Positions 23,293-25,259 of a stretch of 25,259 nucleotides of DNA are shown piece by piece. The notes under the pieces are model-generated. The model was not told where the DNA came from and did not search any database. It saw nothing but the letters and a program-made list of their open reading frames with translations. The DNA lies in the NCBI GenBank assembly GCA_958403205.1, contig CATXWM010000029.1, positions 1-25,259 on the forward strand, read 5' to 3'. The stretch is from an uncultured Collinsella sp. GTDB lineage: Bacteria > Actinomycetota > Coriobacteriia > Coriobacteriales > Coriobacteriaceae. Position numbers and translations under genes: made by a program. How positions within the stretch are numbered: the stretch's first letter is position 1; each line of letters begins with the position of its first letter.

Positions 23293-25103
23293 TGAGTCAG
23301 ACTGACCTGCGGGATAGTGTTAGAGCCGAGATTGAGGCGCGCTGTGGTGGGGATGCGTCGCGGTGCTCCGCGATTTTCTCGCCATCAAAGAGGGTGTTCG
23401 TGGAGGCGCCGGCAGGCTACGGGAAGACCACGGTGATGACTGGACGGGCTTGCTGGCTGCTGGCATCTGGCGAAGTCCATCCGCCAAAAAGGATTTTGGC
23501 CCTGACCTTTAGCGTTGCCGCCGCGCGGAGGATGCGTATGGATTTGAGCATCACTATGTCGGCACTTCCTGGTCCCGTGGCCAAGCGTTTTGAGGACAGC
23601 GTCATGGCGACCAACTTCCACGGCTTTGCTTGGGCTCTGCTACGCAGATACTGGAAATCGCTCTCGCTCCCAGTGAACGTTGGCGAGCTCTCTATGGTTG
23701 ATGACAACAGCGCCGTTAGCGAGCTGGTTTCGCGAGGTGGCAGGCTGACCTGGGATGAAAAGAATGCCGTTGACGACTTCCTCCGCTTCATGAGAAACGG
23801 TCAGGAAATGGACTTGAGGCGTGTGATGTTTTCCTTTAATAGGATCATCAAGGAAAGGTTTGCATCGAACGGTCTCTTGCCATACTCCGCAATGATTTCC
23901 CTTGCAATTGAATTGCTCGCTCATTTTCCCAAGTTAAGGTCCTATCTGTCGGCAGCATATCCTGTTGTGCTTGTCGACGAGGCGCAGGACACGAATGCGT
24001 TGTGCTATGTCTTCCTAAGGGGTCTGATTTCTGATGAGTCGGGGATTTGCATGTTCGGCGACCCCATTCAGCGTGTTTATGGTTTTATTGGTGCAATGGA
24101 AGGCTTAAAGGCAAAGGCCACTACCGAACTGCGTCTAACGCCGTTGGAACTCGAGCATAACCATAGGTTTTCTGGGAGATCTATCGTCGGAGAGCTCGGT
24201 GCTGCGATTCGCTCTAACATGAAGGGCACCATTGCCGGCGGTACGCCCCAACTTCCCATATTTGTTGGCTCTACTCAGCAAGACGAAGCGACTGCCATCG
24301 TTTCCAAGGTTACGGCGCTCGCTCAAAGCAGTGGCGGGAGGATTGCGATTCTTGTTCGTAAGCGTGGTGCCCTTGCCGATCTCATTATGGAAGAGCTTGC
24401 TAAAGAAGGTATCTCTTACTTCAACGGACTCTTCTCGGATACAAGTCGGGGGTTCATCGAATTCAATGCGTTTGCTTTATCCAGGATTACCGATGCAGTG
24501 TCTGGAGAAAAGGGCGTCAGCCGGTCTGCTGCGGACAAAATAATCGACTCCATCTCTGATGAACTGCTGACTGGCTCCAAGAGGTTCGAGTATGGGCGGT
24601 CCTATGCCATGCTTCTAGGAGCGCTGCGGAAACGCCTTAAAAATGACTGCGTCGCGATGGGACCTTCGGAGCGCTTCGACTATATCGTTAGTATCTTTTC
24701 CGAGGGCTCCCTGCGACGTTTCTCCGATTACCTTGATGTGGGTATCTCCATGATGACCGTTCACTCCGCTAAGGGGCTCGAGTGGGACACCGTTTTCATT
24801 CCGGGCGTTACGCGTTTCGATTGGCCTGGAGGGATTTGCTCTCGTTGCGAAAATGCTGGTATATGCTTACGTTCTGCGCGAGGTTGCCAGATTGCTGATG
24901 CGAAGAAAATGCCAGATGGGCTTATTGAGGAAATAGGCCTGCTGTACGTCGGCGTCACTCGCGCCCGCAAAGCGGTATACGTCTCCGCTTCGATGCAGCG
25001 CAGAACAAATTACGGGAACTATCAGGTTGCCTGCCCCTCTTGCCTAACGTCTCTTCCGGGCATTGAACCTGTGAGCTGGTCGGTCATGGACGGAGAGGGG
25101 TGA
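23286..25103 (+). CDS. gajB: Gabija anti-phage defence helicase GajB (UvrD/Rep-like)
   Basis: A 605-residue superfamily 1A helicase, longer than the approximately 500-residue type member. All motifs are visible: I APAGYGKTTV (41-50), Ia LTFSVAAARRM, II LVDEAQDTN (D231/E232), III MFGDPIQRVYGF, IV HNHRFSG, V TVHSAKGLEWD (491-501) and VI YVGVTRARK (554-562). Between V and VI is a four-cysteine cluster, C518/C521/C527/C534, with a further CPSC at 583-586, suggesting bound zinc or iron-sulfur. GajB binds GajA and senses DNA ends or unwound DNA. Start ATG 23286 has GGGG 5 bases upstream and overlaps gajA by 7 bases; ATG 23292, in a TGATG overlap, is equally possible. The two are translationally coupled. 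Confidence 0.9.
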   Translation: MLMSQTDLRDSVRAEIEARCGGDASRCSAIFSPSKRVFVEAPAGYGKTTVMTGRACWLLASGEVHPPKRILALTFSVAAARRMRMDLSITMSALPGPVAKRFEDSVMATNFHGFAWALLRRYWKSLSLPVNVGELSMVDDNSAVSELVSRGGRLTWDEKNAVDDFLRFMRNGQEMDLRRVMFSFNRIIKERFASNGLLPYSAMISLAIELLAHFPKLRSYLSAAYPVVLVDEAQDTNALCYVFLRGLISDESGICMFGDPIQRVYGFIGAMEGLKAKATTELRLTPLELEHNHRFSGRSIVGELGAAIRSNMKGTIAGGTPQLPIFVGSTQQDEATAIVSKVTALAQSSGGRIAILVRKRGALADLIMEELAKEGISYFNGLFSDTSRGFIEFNAFALSRITDAVSGEKGVSRSAADKIIDSISDELLTGSKRFEYGRSYAMLLGALRKRLKNDCVAMGPSERFDYIVSIFSEGSLRRFSDYLDVGISMMTVHSAKGLEWDTVFIPGVTRFDWPGGICSRCENAGICLRSARGCQIADAKKMPDGLIEEIGLLYVGVTRARKAVYVSASMQRRTNYGNYQVACPSCLTSLPGIEPVSWSVMDGEG

Positions 25104-25259
25104 TTGCCGGCGGGATGGGGTGTGTCCGCTACTGACGCGAGGTCCGGTTGCGGCTCTTGCTGTGGTCTCATGGAGTGTGCCCAAGCTGTTCTTTGGCTAG
25201 AACGGTGTTAGCGTCGGATTATTTTAGCCAAATATAGTCGGCCGAGATTGACCAATCCC
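25104..25259. other. Sequence after the defence operon
   Basis: No gene or good terminator seen before the window ends. An 8-bp inverted repeat (25192-25199 with 25225-25232) encloses 25 bases but lacks a T-run, so I do not call it a terminator. Confidence 0.4.

Noticed and set aside
21562..25103. PARIS or Septu-type defence instead of Gabija
   Set aside because: The first protein has an OLD-type ATPase plus TOPRIM and the second is a full UvrD-like helicase; PARIS would have an AriB-like TOPRIM partner and Septu an HNH protein.
25192..25232. Terminator for the Gabija operon
   Set aside because: The 8-bp inverted repeat has a 25-base loop and no T-run.

Overview
The window looks like a chromosomal segment of a moderately GC-rich Actinomycetota gut bacterium, most likely Collinsella or a close relative (Coriobacteriia). 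I infer this from codon usage, the anaerobic glycerol-3-phosphate dehydrogenase-type operon, the TGS-less threonyl-tRNA synthetase, the LoaP/NusG-led polysaccharide locus and the palindrome-rich gaps. No rRNA, tRNA or transposase gene was seen. The genus is an inference that I could not test by search.

Layout. 1-1860: a minus-strand M24 aminopeptidase (X-Pro type), bracketed by two 160-bp palindromic elements that share a near-identical core but have unrelated, self-complementary arms. 1864-5089: a minus-strand operon of a GlpA-like FAD dehydrogenase (broken by a one-base frameshift), an NAD(P)/FAD oxidoreductase and a small DUF1667 protein. 5090-5817: a gene-free gap holding six palindromic units on an almost exact 80-bp period. 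5818-8246: a small membrane protein with two zinc ribbons, then thrS, each with its own signals and with two strong terminators after thrS.

8350-19382: an exopolysaccharide or capsule locus on the plus strand. Its first gene encodes a LoaP-like specialised NusG paralogue. The only good -10 box upstream of it sits inside a ~92-bp segment flanked by a 19-bp inverted repeat, so the whole locus may be under an invertible promoter. Next come the initiating sugar-phosphate transferase, four family 2 glycosyltransferases, an EpsG/Wzy-type polymerase, a polysaccharide pyruvyl transferase-family protein, a Wzx-type flippase and an FrhB-like iron-sulfur/flavin protein. Together these could build a lipid-linked repeat unit, decorate it, flip it and polymerise it. 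No nucleotide-sugar synthesis, chain-length control or cell-wall ligase gene is present, so those functions must come from elsewhere. The 9.2-18.1 kb part is more AT-rich than its flanks, as is usual for exchangeable surface-glycan loci.

19379-21250: a convergent gene for a secreted transglutaminase-like protein with a ricin-type lectin tail. Base composition jumps at the lectin boundary. 21562-25103: a two-gene Gabija-type anti-phage defence system (GajA OLD-family ATPase/TOPRIM nuclease and GajB UvrD-like helicase) with overlapping genes. The strongest leads for new biology are the 80-bp palindrome array, the paired 160-bp elements and the candidate promoter switch ahead of the glycan locus.
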